A stretch of DNA of 52,506 nt from Cudoniella acicularis (Eukaryota; Ascomycota; Leotiomycetes; Helotiales; Helotiaceae). Position 1 is the stretch's first letter. Each line of letters starts with the position of its first letter. The DNA lies in assembly GCA_013054445.1 (NCBI GenBank), contig JAAMPI010000199.1, positions 1-52,506 of the forward strand. Reading direction: 5' to 3'. The position numbers and the translations under genes are program-made. Positions 31,969 through 43,940 of this stretch are shown piece by piece. Under the pieces are notes generated by a model. It made no database searches. It saw only the letters and a list, made by a program, of their open reading frames with translations, and was not told the DNA's origin.

Positions 31969-33402
31969 TTATAGTTGACCACCTCGAGGTTCCTTTAAGG
32001 GACACGATTGTCCATCGTGATTCTGCTCTGGGCAGCGCCTGCAAGGGTTTCGGCACTCCCGGCCTGGATGTCCGCGTTTGGAGCAGTTGTAGCGTTTCTT
32101 GCGTTGAGAGTCTCGAGAATGCTGAGATTGGCGGCTTCCCGTATATGGTACTAGGGCCCTTTCATGGTAGTTTCTATCTTTGACCCTCCTCTTGCCAAAG
32201 CTTTGCTGTAAGGTTGTCTCAGCGTGCTGCGGGTATCCTTCTCTTCGCCCCTCTTGAGGGCGAGACCCGGACGATATGAGACCAGGAATTCTCGGCCTGG
32301 TGACACTGTCCTGGCCTTTTGCCAATCCGTCCGCCTGTTCTTCGTACCCACTCTGCAATAATTCCATTATCCGGCGACCGTTGTGGCTCCGCTCCTCTTG
32401 CGAAGTCTCTCTCGGTCTCGCATTTATGTCAAAGTCATGGCTAGAGTGTGATGTTGAAGTGTTGGATCCTGAATGGGCGCTTTCTAGTCTATCTGAGACT
32501 TCGTTGTTGCCCTAGGTCCATGATTCATTCAAGGCCTTCACACATGACTGATACGTGCTCGTGGTCATTTCTTCTAAAACTTGTTCGATGGAATTATCCG
32601 CGTTTTGAACTTCGCTGGCCTGCCTTCTTTTTGAGGGTGGGGATTCTTTCCTACCACGAACTGTGCCGCTATTAGATCGATCTCATTTTTTGTCTTGCTG
32701 GTCCGAAGCAGCTGCAGCCCTGGCTGAAGATTTGAAAATCTGACCATGCCGCCGACCCCTCCCAGATATATGAGTATGAATCTGCTCCGGGATCTCAAAC
32801 TTGTCGTGGATTTCTGCCGCTTCCCATGTTGGATCAGGATCGTCCGGAATTGTTTCTATCTTCCTCCAGTTAGGGTTCGGTGCCCCCTTGCGCTGAGCGA
32901 ACTCTGCCGTCCATGGCTTGTATTCATCGAGGTATTTTCTAAGATCTGGATGTCTCAAGTGTTCGTCCCAATATACTGGAGGCTTGTTGCTCCTCGACTC
33001 AAAGACGAAGTAGCCAACATCATCCTGGGTCAGGTATTTTGGGCAGAAGGCCAAAGTGTGATCCAGAATTTTGCATTTTCCACATCCTGGAATACGGCCT
33101 GATAGGTCTGTAGGACCTGAACATCGATGAAGGCGGTGATCGCCGCCGCAATTTGGACATTTTCCTGCTGGGTTAGAGGACTTGTTCGACGCTATCTGCC
33201 GAGCGTTTGATGGAGCAACTACCGGGATGAGGCTCTCCAATGAATGCTGTCGATTCGGGGAAACAGGATTCGCAGATGTTGTTTCTGCGGCTCTTGGGCC
33301 CTCTAGAGTGGCAATTATTGTCACCTCATCTTCTTCGACGGGCTCCCTTTTGACCTTGGGATCAGGTCCACCTCGAGATCTTCGAGATCCTCGAGATCCC
33401 AT
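31969..33402 (-). pseudogene. CCHC zinc-knuckle protein gene with two in-frame stops
   Basis: One minus-strand frame of 478 codons runs from ATG 33402 to the stop at 31969, broken only by TGA at 32685–32683 and TAG at 32514–32512. The N-terminus is Arg/Ser-rich (MGSRGSRRSRGG). Residues about 75–110 carry knuckle-like Cys/His clusters (KCPNCGGDHRLHRC and CGKCKILDHTLAFCP). After the stops, the C-terminus carries another pair (NCSKRGHPGRECRNPCRRCP, then EQNHDGQSC). This spacing suggests RNA or single-strand DNA binding, as in gag-like or domesticated zinc-knuckle proteins. Both stops fit single C-to-T changes (CGA to TGA, CAG to TAG). A weak intron covering the first stop is possible, but none obvious covers both. 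No reverse transcriptase or integrase lies next to it. Confidence 0.6.
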
Positions 33403-33901
33403 GTCGATATAATGTTCTTTGTCCCGCGCCTAAAGATGGCTAATAGCAGAATCTCGAGGCTGAGAAGAGATACTGGGATATATGGATGGCTCTGGGGTAA
33501 TATCGATGCTGATGTAGATGTTGACGTGAAGTGTTCTTGCAGTAGTGGCTCCGAGGTTCAGAGGATGATTCGGACGGGAAAATTCCAAAAAGAGAAAGGG
33601 GTGCAGCTTTCGTTTGTCACACCTGCACCTCCTGTAATGTTCGCCACTCACGTCCGAATTGGCAGCCACAACCTTAGCTACGCGTAATGCCGACCTGGTT
33701 GCGAGCCGAACGTGGCTTCGCCTCTCCGCACAACCACCTTTTCTTCCTAAAACTTCCTCTTCCACCTCTTCATCTCGACGATCTCCGTCAACACCAACAA
33801 TCAACTTTGCTTTCCATTCCAGCCTCCTCCTCGGCCACAACTCGAAAACAACACCATCTGCGCCTCTTTGCCACCCTACGCCCCGCCAAGACCCTCAACG
33901 A
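33403..33901. other. Divergent intergenic region
   Basis: Lies between the CCHC relic and a weak plus-strand gene model. The frames on both strands here read as low-complexity Ser/Thr/Pro or Arg and look like shadows. Confidence 0.35.
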
Positions 33902-34417
33902 ATGCCTTGGGAGTCGCAGTATGCACATCTACTCAGCCTCTGCCTCCGCCACAATCTTTGGACAAGCCCAGATGATTTCCACGAGGCTTACGAAATATGG
34001 CGGCGCTGGACAATGAAAAAACACGCGATTTCTACAGCATTACCGGTAACTGCTTCGGTTGAGCAATACGTTCAGTGCAAGACTCAGAAATAATATTTGG
34101 GAGAAACAAGAAATTCGTACGTCATCGCGTGGCTTCTGTTCTATCTGATAAGTAACAGCAAAATAGTGGTTAAGCGGTACGGACCTTTCCCAGGAGAAGA
34201 TCTACCAGACCCGCGACCTTCGCAACAACAGCTCGGTGGCCACTCCAATACCCCCAGTGATACAAGAGATGCTGGCGCTTCCCGTCCTGGTGTGCTGACT
34301 AATCCAGCACCCGCTGCTCATGCTCGCCCTCACCCTCTTGCACAAAAAACCGTTTCACGAAGAGAGAGCATGCATGTGGGTGGAATTTTCAGTTATTATG
34401 TTACTGTGAACAACTGA
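33902..34417 (+). CDS. Possible small hypothetical protein
   Basis: A weak two-exon model (33902–34045, 34175–34417; 128 residues) begins MPWESQYAHLLSLCLRHNLW and continues DDFHEAYEIWRRWTMKKHAI. The second exon is RYGPFPGEDLPDPRPSQQQ followed by a Pro/Ala-rich tail. The two parts have coding-like composition in one frame separated by a single stop, and a GTAACT…TTAAG intron of 129 nt removes it. No family was recognised. Confidence 0.3.
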
Positions 34418-35196
34418 TCTCTGTACAAATTGGTTACAAGTCCGGATGATCTAATTTTTGAATGAGGCAAAAACTACTCGGCTATACTGATTTCCTAATT
34501 TCTGGTGTTATCTAGCCCCTCTCATGTTGTATTCGAAGAAATACGAGGCAAAAAGGGGGCCCAAAACTACCACGTGATGCTTCTCGAATCTCAGGCACGA
34601 TATGGATCTTCTAATGGTGACAATAAATTCAGGCAGGTATTGCAGTAGTGGTTCTTGTAAGAATTCTCCCAATATTCAGATGCTAAAATGATTAAATTAG
34701 TACTCAGTAGAGATCTTGTCTGTGGTCACATGTTGGCAGTTCCACGTGATACTCCTCGTTTGTGTCAGATTAGTCATCAAGCATGCGACTCTCCACTCAA
34801 CTTCATGCTGCGTTAAAATCTCACTACTTTAAATTTCCTTCCTCATTCACCAGATTCCAAAAACCCGTTTGCATTTGTGATTGCGCCTCAGCGAGTACGT
34901 CACCTCTTCTGCATCTTCACTTTGATGGCCATGCCACGTTTGAAGGATTGCAGTCGAATGAAGCAGCTGAGACCTTTGATCCAAAAAGACGGTTGAACGT
35001 TGCCCCGCCTAACCAATGCAGCACCTCGCTTTCCGCCTCTGCGGCCTTTCAAGCCACATCAGGTCACTCGATTAAGGCAACATTTATTACCACGGAAGTC
35101 GAGGCTCTTTACAGAAATGCCTTGCGAGGCATTTTCCTCGTTGTCAGGGTCGCAAATTCAACCCGATCGCCGCATTTGCCTCATTTAAGATGCAGC
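34418..35196. promoter_or_regulatory. Upstream region of the ABC transporter gene
   Basis: No supported gene. The transporter frame is open upstream to 34783, but that part lacks ABCA-like sequence and is read as leader. CACGTG occurs at 34571 and 34744; whether it is a functional E-box is unknown. Confidence 0.4.
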
Positions 35197-38100
35197 ATGG
35201 ATGCTGAGTCTTCTGGGTCTTCTCAGCAAAGACTCGTTCAGACAACGACGATGCTTCTCTTCAGGCAAATTGCGGCGCTTGTGCGCAAAGACCTGCTCCT
35301 GCTCTTTAATCGCAAGAGTAGGACCACCACGATATGGAGAGCATGCCTGGTCCCGATTGTTTTTTCTATGTACATGTCCTTCATTATTCGAGTCTACTGG
35401 CCAAAGGAACAGTATGGAGTCGCTTCTCCTCGTCAAGTCCGCTCCTTGCAGGAGGCCATGGGTGCCGCCACCGGTGGTCGAAACACCCTTGTTCTCGTCA
35501 ACAGCATCGCATCCGGCGGAGACATCGATAAAGTCATCCAAATACTCACGCAATCCGTCAATTCCTCGTCATCTGTTGTTGAAGTTCTTACAAACAACGA
35601 TCAGTTGATTGAGAAATGCAGGAGTACCCTCCAAGGCAGACCAAATGCTATGGGGCTGTTGTTTTCAATTCATCGCCAAAGGAAGGGTTAGACAAAGTCT
35701 GGAACTACACTCTTCGAGGAGATGCATCATTTGGGGTCAACATTGATGTTACAAAAGGAACAAACGATGTTGAAATTTATCAAATTCCACTTCAACACGC
35801 TGTTGACTCGGCAATCGCAGCTGTCAATAGTACAGGAAGCGCAGTGACTCTTCCCATTAGCGTGGAAGAATATCGTATGTGTAACGCTTTCAAAATCTCC
35901 CAAGATCGTAAATTGACGTTTTCTAGCCTTCACTTCGATGACACAACAAGAGTGGCTTGATAAAATTACGACCGACATCCAGACCGCTACAACAAACTAT
36001 CTCTCGGTTGTTTGGCTAATTGGATTCATTGGGGTGACGTATCAACTGGTTGGTCTCATGGCGAAAGAAAGAGAGATGGGAATGTCTGACCTGATGGAAT
36101 CTATGATGCCAAATACTCGTCGCTGGGAGCCTCAACTAGCTCGAATTGTTGCCCGTCATCTTGCGTTCACGATCACTTACGGCCCTAGTTGGATCGTGAT
36201 GGCGATAATCGCAAAGATTGGGCTTTTTCGCCACACGTCAGGAGGAATCCTAATCGTGTTTTTCATCCTCGCTGGTCTTGCTCTCACCTCTTATAGCATA
36301 CTTGGAGCTTCGTTCTTCAGAAAGGCCCAGCTCAGCGGGATTTCCACTGTGGTCATTGTGCTCGGTCTTGGAATCGCCGCCCAAATTAAGGCCAAAGATA
36401 TGTCATCCGCGACTGTCGCTATACTTGCGTTGCTGTTTAACCCAATGGCTTTCGTCTTCTCGTTGATCTTTTTATCCAAATGGGAGAGTCAGAGTTTAGC
36501 TGCCGACCTCACGGCCGCTGCGCCACAGAATAATTGGACACTCTCGGGGATTGTACTCTTCGTCTGCCTGATTATTCAAATTTTCATGTACCCCATATTG
36601 GCAATTTATGTTGAACGGTGGCTTTATGGTACAGCCTCGAGGCGGTCCCGGAGACAAGTCTCTTGGCAGGAAGACCAAAGCCCAGTCGCTGTTCGATTAA
36701 ACGACTTCAGCAAGATTTATCAGAAGAATATATTCCTCCGAGGGATTGCATCGATTTTTGGACGGAAACTTTCTCCTATGGTTGCAGTAGATCGCATGTC
36801 ACTTTCTGCTCTTAGAGGTCAAATTTTGCTGTTGGTTGGTCCCAACGGCTGTGGGAAAACCACAATCTTAAATTCCGTCGCCGGGTTGAACAGTATCAGT
36901 GGAGGGTCAATGGCTATCGATGGTTCGGGTGGAATTGGGCACTGTCCGCAGAAAAATGTTCTTTGGAATGGTCTTACAGTCGAGCAACATGCGACGATAT
37001 TCAACACTCTCAAAACCACTTCAAAATCCTCAACTCAGGACGTCAACAATCTGATCACAACCTGTGGTCTCGAAGAGAAGAGGAATTCACCTGCAAGGAC
37101 TCTTTCTGGTGGGCAAAAACGGAAGCTCCAGCTGATCATGATGCTCACCGGAGGCAGTCGTGTCTGCTGTGTAGATGAAGTTTCGGGTGGTTTAGATCCG
37201 CTGTCTCGTCGTCGTGTTTGGGACATCCTTCTAGCGGAACGAGGACGACGCACCTTCATTCTCACCACTCATTTCTTGGACGAAGCTGAGTATTTAGCGG
37301 ATCATATGGTCATCATATCGAAAGGCCGCTTGAAGGCTGAGGGTTCCACCTCCGAATTGAAGACTAGACTCGGAAAAGGTTACCGCTTTTCCATACCACC
37401 AGGCACCGAAAATCTCTTAGAATCAGACAGTCAAGGACTATCGAATAAACTTCACGCTGAGAAAACTTTCAACACATCTGATCCAGCGATCGCTCTTGAG
37501 AAGATCAAAACCTACAACAACGAGGGCATCAAGAACTATCAAATTGCTGGCCCCACAATTGAAGAAGTTTTCATGAGACTAACTAGTGATAAGGAAAAAC
37601 TCCCAGAACTTGGAGATAGCCCGAGGGAAGACGACGCCTTGAATGTTCCATCACATCCTAGCAGCAACCCCGAGAAGGCGACTAGTTGTGTTGACATTGC
37701 CGAGAAACACCACGACGAAGTGCTCTTGACGGGACACCGTACCAACTCTATTCAGCAAGCTCTCACATTATTTCAAAAGAGGCTGAAGGTACTTCGCTGG
37801 AACTGGTTCACATACTTAGCAACAGTTGCCATTCCGATCATCGCCGCAGGTCTCGTGTCGCTACTTTTGAAAAACTTCCAAAATCCTGGATGCGATTTCA
37901 TGGAGCAAGTGGCTGTCGCAGATATTCAAGCTTTATCCCAAACCATTCAACCAGAACTTGTCGTTGGACCAAATGATGCTCTCACCCTTCAAAATATTGA
38001 GCTTTTTGGTCCGTCCCTTACCGGTGCCAGCTCAAATGAGACGTCACTCCTCCAATCCCTTTATCGTGTCAACAGTCTTGACGAATTCAACAACTTTGCG

Positions 38101-40439
38101 ACAACAAATTATTCTACAATTGTCCCTGGAGGGCTGTTCCTAGGGACTGCGAATTCTACCCCCACTTTCAATTACCGCTCAGACATTGGTACTCTTGGAG
38201 TGTACTCGGCCGTTTTCATGCAAAATGCTCTTGATGTCATGCTCTCCAATCAATCGATCGTTACTCAGTATGGTACGTTACACATTTGCCATGTGCTCCA
38301 GGATGAGTGCTAATTTAAAAAGCCGTGTTTAATGTACCTTTTCCACCCAACACTCAAGATTCCTTGCAGTTCATTTTCTACTTTGGTCTCGTCATGGCGG
38401 CGTACCCCGCATTTTTTGCTTTGTACCCCACCATGGAACGCCTCCGAGGTGTACGCGCACTTCAGTATTCAAATGGTGTCCGAAGTCTTCCGTTGTGGTA
38501 AGAGAAAATCACCCAGTGTTGGAAAGGTACGTTATTGACTCTAGTGTTAGGCTGGCATACTTGATATTTGATGGTATTATTGTCCTTTTTGTGAGCATCA
38601 TCACAACGATCATCTTCGCAGCCGCAACCTCCAACGCATGGTTCAACCTGGGCATCTTATTCGTCTGCATCTTTCTCTATGGGATAGCTTCTATCCTTTT
38701 GTCTTACACAATCTCACTCATCGCCAAGTCTCAACTATCTGCGTTCGCATTTTCTGCTGGTGGACAAGCGTAAGAATCCCATCAAGAGATTCAGTTCATA
38801 TTGTTCGCTAACATTTTTTAGATTTATGCTTCTAATGTACATGACCGGTTTTATCAATATTACAGTGCGATCGCCCGCCGAAACACAGTCCTCTGATTTA
38901 ATTATACTTCACTTCACACTGGGTCTGATTACACCCATTGGCCAATTGCTTCGGGCACTCTTTGTTGGCCTTAACATACTTTCCATAGATTGTATAGGCT
39001 TGCCTCCAACAAAGGCTACGAATGCTGGAACCTTGACACTCTATGGTGGACCAATTTTATACCTGATAGGACAGTCTCTTTTCCTTTTCGGCATTCTCGT
39101 GTGGCATGATCATGGCTTCTCGATTCATAGGCATTCCAAGCCGCGAGTACAAGAAGCGCCAGAAGACACTACGACGCACGAGCCAGAAATATCGGAGGAA
39201 ATATTCAGAGTCAACACGTCGGACGATGGACTTCGCGTGCAACATATCAGCAAATCTTTCAACTCAACTACGTATGGGAAAATCACTGCCCTAGATGATC
39301 TCACATTTGGCGTCAAATCCGGGGAGGTGTTTGCGCTTGTGGGGCCAAACGGAGGTAAATAATGTCCTCGATTTCTATCGCAAATTTGCTGTTTTCTAAC
39401 AAACTCCTAGCTGGGAAATCCACAACAATCTCCATCCTCCGTGGTGAAATTAAGCCGAATCGCGGTCATGGCTCAATCTATATCCAGAATATCTCCGTCA
39501 CCAACGATCGTGACTCGGCACGCTCACACATGGGAGTTTGCCCACAGCACGATGCCATGGACCAGATGACCGTTGTGGAGCACTTGAAATTCTACGCTCG
39601 TGTCAGGGGCGTAAAGAACATTGATACAAATGTGCAAGCGCTCGTCAATGCTGTCGGCTTAGAACCCTTTGCTGGACGGATGGGAAGCAAGTTATCGGGA
39701 GGAAATCAGAGGAAGTTGAGTTTAGCTATTGCTTTAATTGGTACGTAATCCCCATCCCCAACAACCAGTACTTCAAGCCAAACTCATTCCTCCAATAGGA
39801 AATCCAGAAGTCCTCTTATTAGATGAGCCATCCTCGGGAATGGATCCCCTGGCCAAACGAAGCATGTGGAAGACACTTTCACGATTCGTGCCCCACCGCT
39901 CAATTCTCCTCACTACACACTCCATGGAAGAAGCAGATGCACTTGCAGATCGGGTGGGCGTGCTGTCTAAGCACATGCTCGACATTGGAACGACCCCACA
40001 TCTCCGACAGAAATATGGTCATGGATTCCATATCCACCTTGTCCTCTCATCAGCTCCTTCCTCTCCAGAATCTGAAATTGAAACGGTGAAGAGTTGGGTG
40101 GAAAGCCATCTCCCGGGTGCGGTGATAGAACGAGAGCCGTACCTTGGGCAGTTGCGATTTAATGTTCCTTCGGTTCCCCAACCATCACCCGACTCAGCCG
40201 GAAGTGAGAAGCAGTTGGAGGAAATATCTGTTGGTTCGCTGTTCATGTTGCTAGAAGAGAACAAAGAGAGCTTGGGATTGGCGTTCCATTCAGTGAGTCC
40301 GTCGACTTTTGACGAGGTGTTCTTGAAGGTTGTTGAGAAGCATGGGTGGGTGAGGAGGATTTGCCAGCTAGGAAGAAGAATTGGTGGAGGTATTTGGGGT
40401 TCCAGAGGAGTTGAGATTTTTTGGGTAGATATAGAGTGA
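35197..40439 (+). CDS. Full-size ABCA-type ABC transporter, with one early frame disruption
   Basis: Seven exons (35197–35874, 35927–38272, 38323–38497, 38551–38769, 38822–39354, 39411–39740, 39799–40439), with introns of 50–58 nt, give about 1640 residues if one missing base near 35640 is restored. That is the usual length of fungal ABCA proteins. The order is TM helix 1 and a large luminal loop, ABC-2-type membrane block, NBD1, second membrane block, NBD2. NBD1 has Walker A GPNGCGKTT (36838), signature LSGGQKRK and Walker B CCVDEVSGGLDP. NBD2 has Walker A GPNGAGKST split by intron 39355–39410, signature LSGGNQRK and Walker B VLLLDEPSSGMDP, then HSMEEADALADR. It is probably a membrane exporter or lipid translocator; the substrate is unknown. 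The frame slips between TLQG and TKCYGAVVFNSSP; as written, translation stops at 35691. The C-terminal 30 residues may also be in the wrong frame, since the next frame reads VGEEDLPARKKNWWRYLGFQ. Confidence 0.85.
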
Positions 40440-40545
40440 TCTCTAAATTCATTTTTCAATTATACGCTTCTACATTTGAGTCTACGGAAACCAAATCTTC
40501 TATTCCACGGACAACATCGAAGTTGATTTGCTAGAGCTGATTAGA

Positions 40546-40800
40546 TTAATAAAACTCATTGTAGCACGCAGTATGCTCAATGACCCACTCCTCAAACGCC
40601 TCCCAATCTTTACACTTCCGCCGCTGTCCATCGTCTACCCTCAATGAAAACAAGGACGTCTTCTGGAATAACGAGCGAAAGCGGGTCTGCTCGACAAACA
40701 ACCTCTTGACGCAGAATGTCGAGACAGTGATTGAGATGGAATCTCGTCCATGTCGCGTCGTCGAGCACCGGGCTTTCACACAGTAAATCACTAGTGATTT
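40546..40800 (-). pseudogene. UstYa (DUF3328) family relic
   Basis: The minus strand reads DDATWTRFHLNHCLDILRQE, continuing VVCRADPLSLVI. The HxxHC motif is at 40738–40724, followed by the LRQ…C.AD pattern of UstYa-like proteins. A stop follows, and the next frame continues DDGQRRKCKDWEAFEEWVIE, the characteristic C-terminal C-x-DW helix, ending at TAA 40548–40546. UstYa proteins are copper-dependent oxidases or cyclases of fungal ribosomal-peptide (ustiloxin, cyclochlorotine) and other pathways. Only the last third remains, with a frameshift near 40650 and no N-terminal membrane segment. It is thus non-functional. It lies 107 bp after the ABCA stop and upstream of a P450 relic. Confidence 0.65.
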
Positions 40801-41192
40801 CCCGAATCCGCTTATAAGAAATATATTAGAAGATAAAACAATTAAAGTTCATGGAAGCAGCAAGCTGGAAAATAGCGTATCAAAAGGTGCAGTTTATGGA
40901 GGCCATAAACGACATACACGCTCTTTTCTAAGTCCCCTGGGCCCTGGCATTTCGAGGCCGATGGGCCATTTTCGTTGCCGGGACTAGGATTTGGGAAGTG
41001 CGACGTCATATTCTGTTTTTGAACTGTTGGTTGTGTCTTCTGAAACTCGCCTATTGAATAGCTGCGGTTATTTGAACGTGCATGATGACTGAGGTATGCC
41101 ACACTTTCACGTTAGGCTTTACTGCCCGAGTTGTTGGAAGACAGGGGTTTCTCATATCCCCGTGGAACTTTTATTCTTACTCCACAAGCAAA

Positions 41193-43025
41193 ATGGACTG
41201 TCTCCTTGACTATTCTCGACTCTCCAGACTACAGCAATTTCCCCTATCAATTCTCCAACAAAACAAAGCATTGATATGGATCCTCATGTCTCTCACTACG
41301 ATACATACTATTTCCAGTGTTATATGGAGGCTCTTCTTCTGCCCTCTAGCTAGAATACTGGGCCCCAAACTGGCTGCATTGACATCTTGGTATGAGCTTT
41401 ACTACGACATCATCAAGCCGGGGCAATTTTCATTCCAAATCTAATATTTGCATAAAATATATGGTATCTAACTATGTGGGTTGCTTTCTTTTCTATAAAT
41501 ATCAACATTTAACCTGCCTCAGGGCCAGTCTCGCGAATCAACCTGGAGAACTATATATAAATGATCCGGCTTTCCTCGATGAGATTTATGCCTCGTCCTC
41601 TAGAAAGAGAAAGAAAGGATAGTTCCATTTAAGGTCGTTGCCATTGTATAACTCCGTTGGCAGAACCAAAGAGAATGATCTTCATCGGAAGCGGCGCGAT
41701 GCTCTCATTCCATTTCTCAGCAGAAAGGGCGCCGTAGCATTTGAATCAGTGATAAGGGAAAAGGTTCTCATACTTTGGAAGAACCTTGAAAGACACACAA
41801 GTGACCAAACCCCTATCAACCGCTCAGACCTCTACTTTGAATTTTCCAATGAGTATCCAGCATATCCCCGTTCACTAACTTTTACTGACATATGTCAGCA
41901 TTGCTGGTAATTACAGTTTCGGAAACGATACTAATCTTCTGGGGAATGTGGGAGGACTTCGACACGAGAAAGAACATATCGGAGCTGCTCAAGGGGGTTA
42001 AATACAATCAACACATTCCCTGAGTCTTTAAAATTCTGGACTTAATACCTTTTCCGATTGCTAAGCATATCATCCCCCCAGGGCACTCAACATGGTGGAA
42101 ATAACAGCGGTAAGGCATATTGCATGAAATTCCAAGAAGTCTATGAAGGCTTGTTTTTGGTTTTCTAATGTTAATTATTTATAGCGAGTTCGTGAGGAGA
42201 ACCAGAATATGTTGGACGATAAAGACAATGGCCAAAAGGGAAACAAGCGCTCTATATTTTACGAGTTACGCGATAACCAGAATCTTCCAGCTTTAGAGAA
42301 AAAGGCGGATCGCTTAGAGGACGAGGGGGTGCTTCTCGTCATGACCGGTATGCTTATTTGCTCAGATTAACTCGGGTTTTCGAGTTGTGTGTCTGTCACT
42401 GAATACACTTTAGGAACCGAGTTCACCGCGAAATCTATAGCAATCACCCATTTCCATCTCTTGAACAACCCCTCATGATGGAGAAGGTCTGTCAGGAACT
42501 TGATACAGTTCCTGAGACTGCTTCCTGGACGCAACTTGAACAGCTCCCATACCTCAATGGGTGCATTACAGAAGGAAATCGACTTTCATTTGGGATCACT
42601 TTCACGAAGTACTCGAGTGGCACCTCACGAAACTCCTCACGGCCAACAATACACCGTTCCTCCTGGAAACGCCAATGAGTACAACTACTTTTTCCATTCA
42701 CGCAAACGAAAGCATCTTCCCTGATCCATGGGCTTTCCGACCAGAAAGATGGATAGGTCCAGAGGTAGCAGAGCGACGCAATTACCAGATGGCTTTTGGG
42801 AAGGGGTCGAGAAACTGCGTGGGCATGAATCTAGCTCATGCAGAGCTATTTTTGAGTCTCGCGACTGTTGCTCGTTACGACATGAGATTATACGAAACTG
42901 ATAATGGGGATGTGGAATTCAAGCATGAATTTCATGTAGCTACTCCGAGGATAGATTCCCAAGGCGTACAGGCTTTAGTGAAGGGAAGGATTTCACCACC
43001 TTCCAACAGTAAGGTAGTTCTATAG
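41193..43025 (+). pseudogene. Frameshifted cytochrome P450
   Basis: Pieces in several frames form a P450 monooxygenase of about 500 residues. They are an N-terminal membrane anchor (LIWILMSLTTIHTISSVIWR) and proline hinge (FFCPLARILGPKLAALTSWY), PGELYINDPAFLDEIYASSS, LHRKRRDALIPFLSRKGA, CQELDTVPETASWTQLEQLP, the K-helix Glu-Gly-Asn-Arg (42571–42582), PERW (42741–42752) and heme-binding FGKGSRNCVG (42794–42823, proximal Cys present). Breaks are one base near 41540, a stop at 41620 after KRKKG, a shift near 42600 and a shift near 42665 (VAPHE…YTVPPGN lies in its own frame). The I-helix region is too eroded to identify. The layout PLARILGPKLAA…YYDIIKPGQF is that of fungal secondary-metabolism P450s. 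It cannot make an active enzyme. Confidence 0.75.
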
Positions 43026-43940
43026 CCGACTTCAGGTTCCAAAATGAATTTAAAATTGGATATAAATTGGATCGGCAGCCTTGAAACTTTCTTGAACTCT
43101 ACCCGTCGCCTTAACCCTAAATACCATTTAGAGAACGCTTTGCTGGGTGGACAATGTGTGTGAGATCGTCAAGCTGACGGCTTACTTGTCTACTGTTTGC
43201 TCGTACTTTTTGTCTGGATTAGAAATAAATTAACAACGGCATTTTGTACCGGTAGACGCCATAATGTGTTGTAATTGCGGTTGAAGGCGTGTTTTTTTTC
43301 GCGCGAAAATAAAGAGACCGCCCTGCATCTGCTAAATTAGTGTGCACCATACAAGTACACCTTGGTAGTGCTCTAATACTAAGAAAAGGTTAAAGATATA
43401 TAGTAATTTAATGGTTAACAAGGTTCTCGATGCTATCTATTAGAAATATCGCCTATTAAATTTTTTTATAACTAAAGTAATGTTATAGAAAGATCTTGTC
43501 TTAACTTTAACATTTGATGTTTTAGTTTTTAAAATCATTTTTAAGAAGGCAAATATCCCCTCGACGTTAGGATCTAGTTCGAGAGTTTACAGATACTAAG
43601 AGAAGCATTGCTAATAAAAGTTTAAACTTCTAATATTAAGCGCCCCTTATAAGTTACCCCCCCTAGTAGTAGCACCCCCCTATAGTAGGCACCCTCGCTT
43701 AGCCTTACCGTAACAACACACACCACCTACAAAACTTTAAATAAATTAATCATTTTTAAATTAAATTTTTTGATTGAGTAAATCTGTGTTTATAGTACGG
43801 TATTAGGGTTATGAGCTCCTTGAAAAAAATTCACATAGAAAGGGAGATGTTTAATCTGTGAATGAAAATGTGGAAGCTTGTGATATATAGAGTATAGTAG
43901 CGTATTTCATTATTTATATGTATATATGTCTTTGGTAGAT
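43026..43940. other. AT-rich intergenic stretch
   Basis: No gene. Positions 43380–43620 and 43738–43800 are strongly AT-rich. Between them is a C-rich patch with TTACCCCCCCTAGTAGTAGC (43656–43675). It looks like decayed or RIP-affected DNA. Confidence 0.45.

Noticed and set aside
33430..33840. Minus-strand frame of 136 codons upstream of the CCHC gene
   Set aside because: Arg/Glu-rich low-complexity translation without domain; the CCHC gene has its own clear start at 33402.
34783..35196. N-terminal extension of the ABCA frame
   Set aside because: Open in frame, but the sequence does not resemble any ABCA N-terminus; ATG 35197 precedes the conserved first helix.
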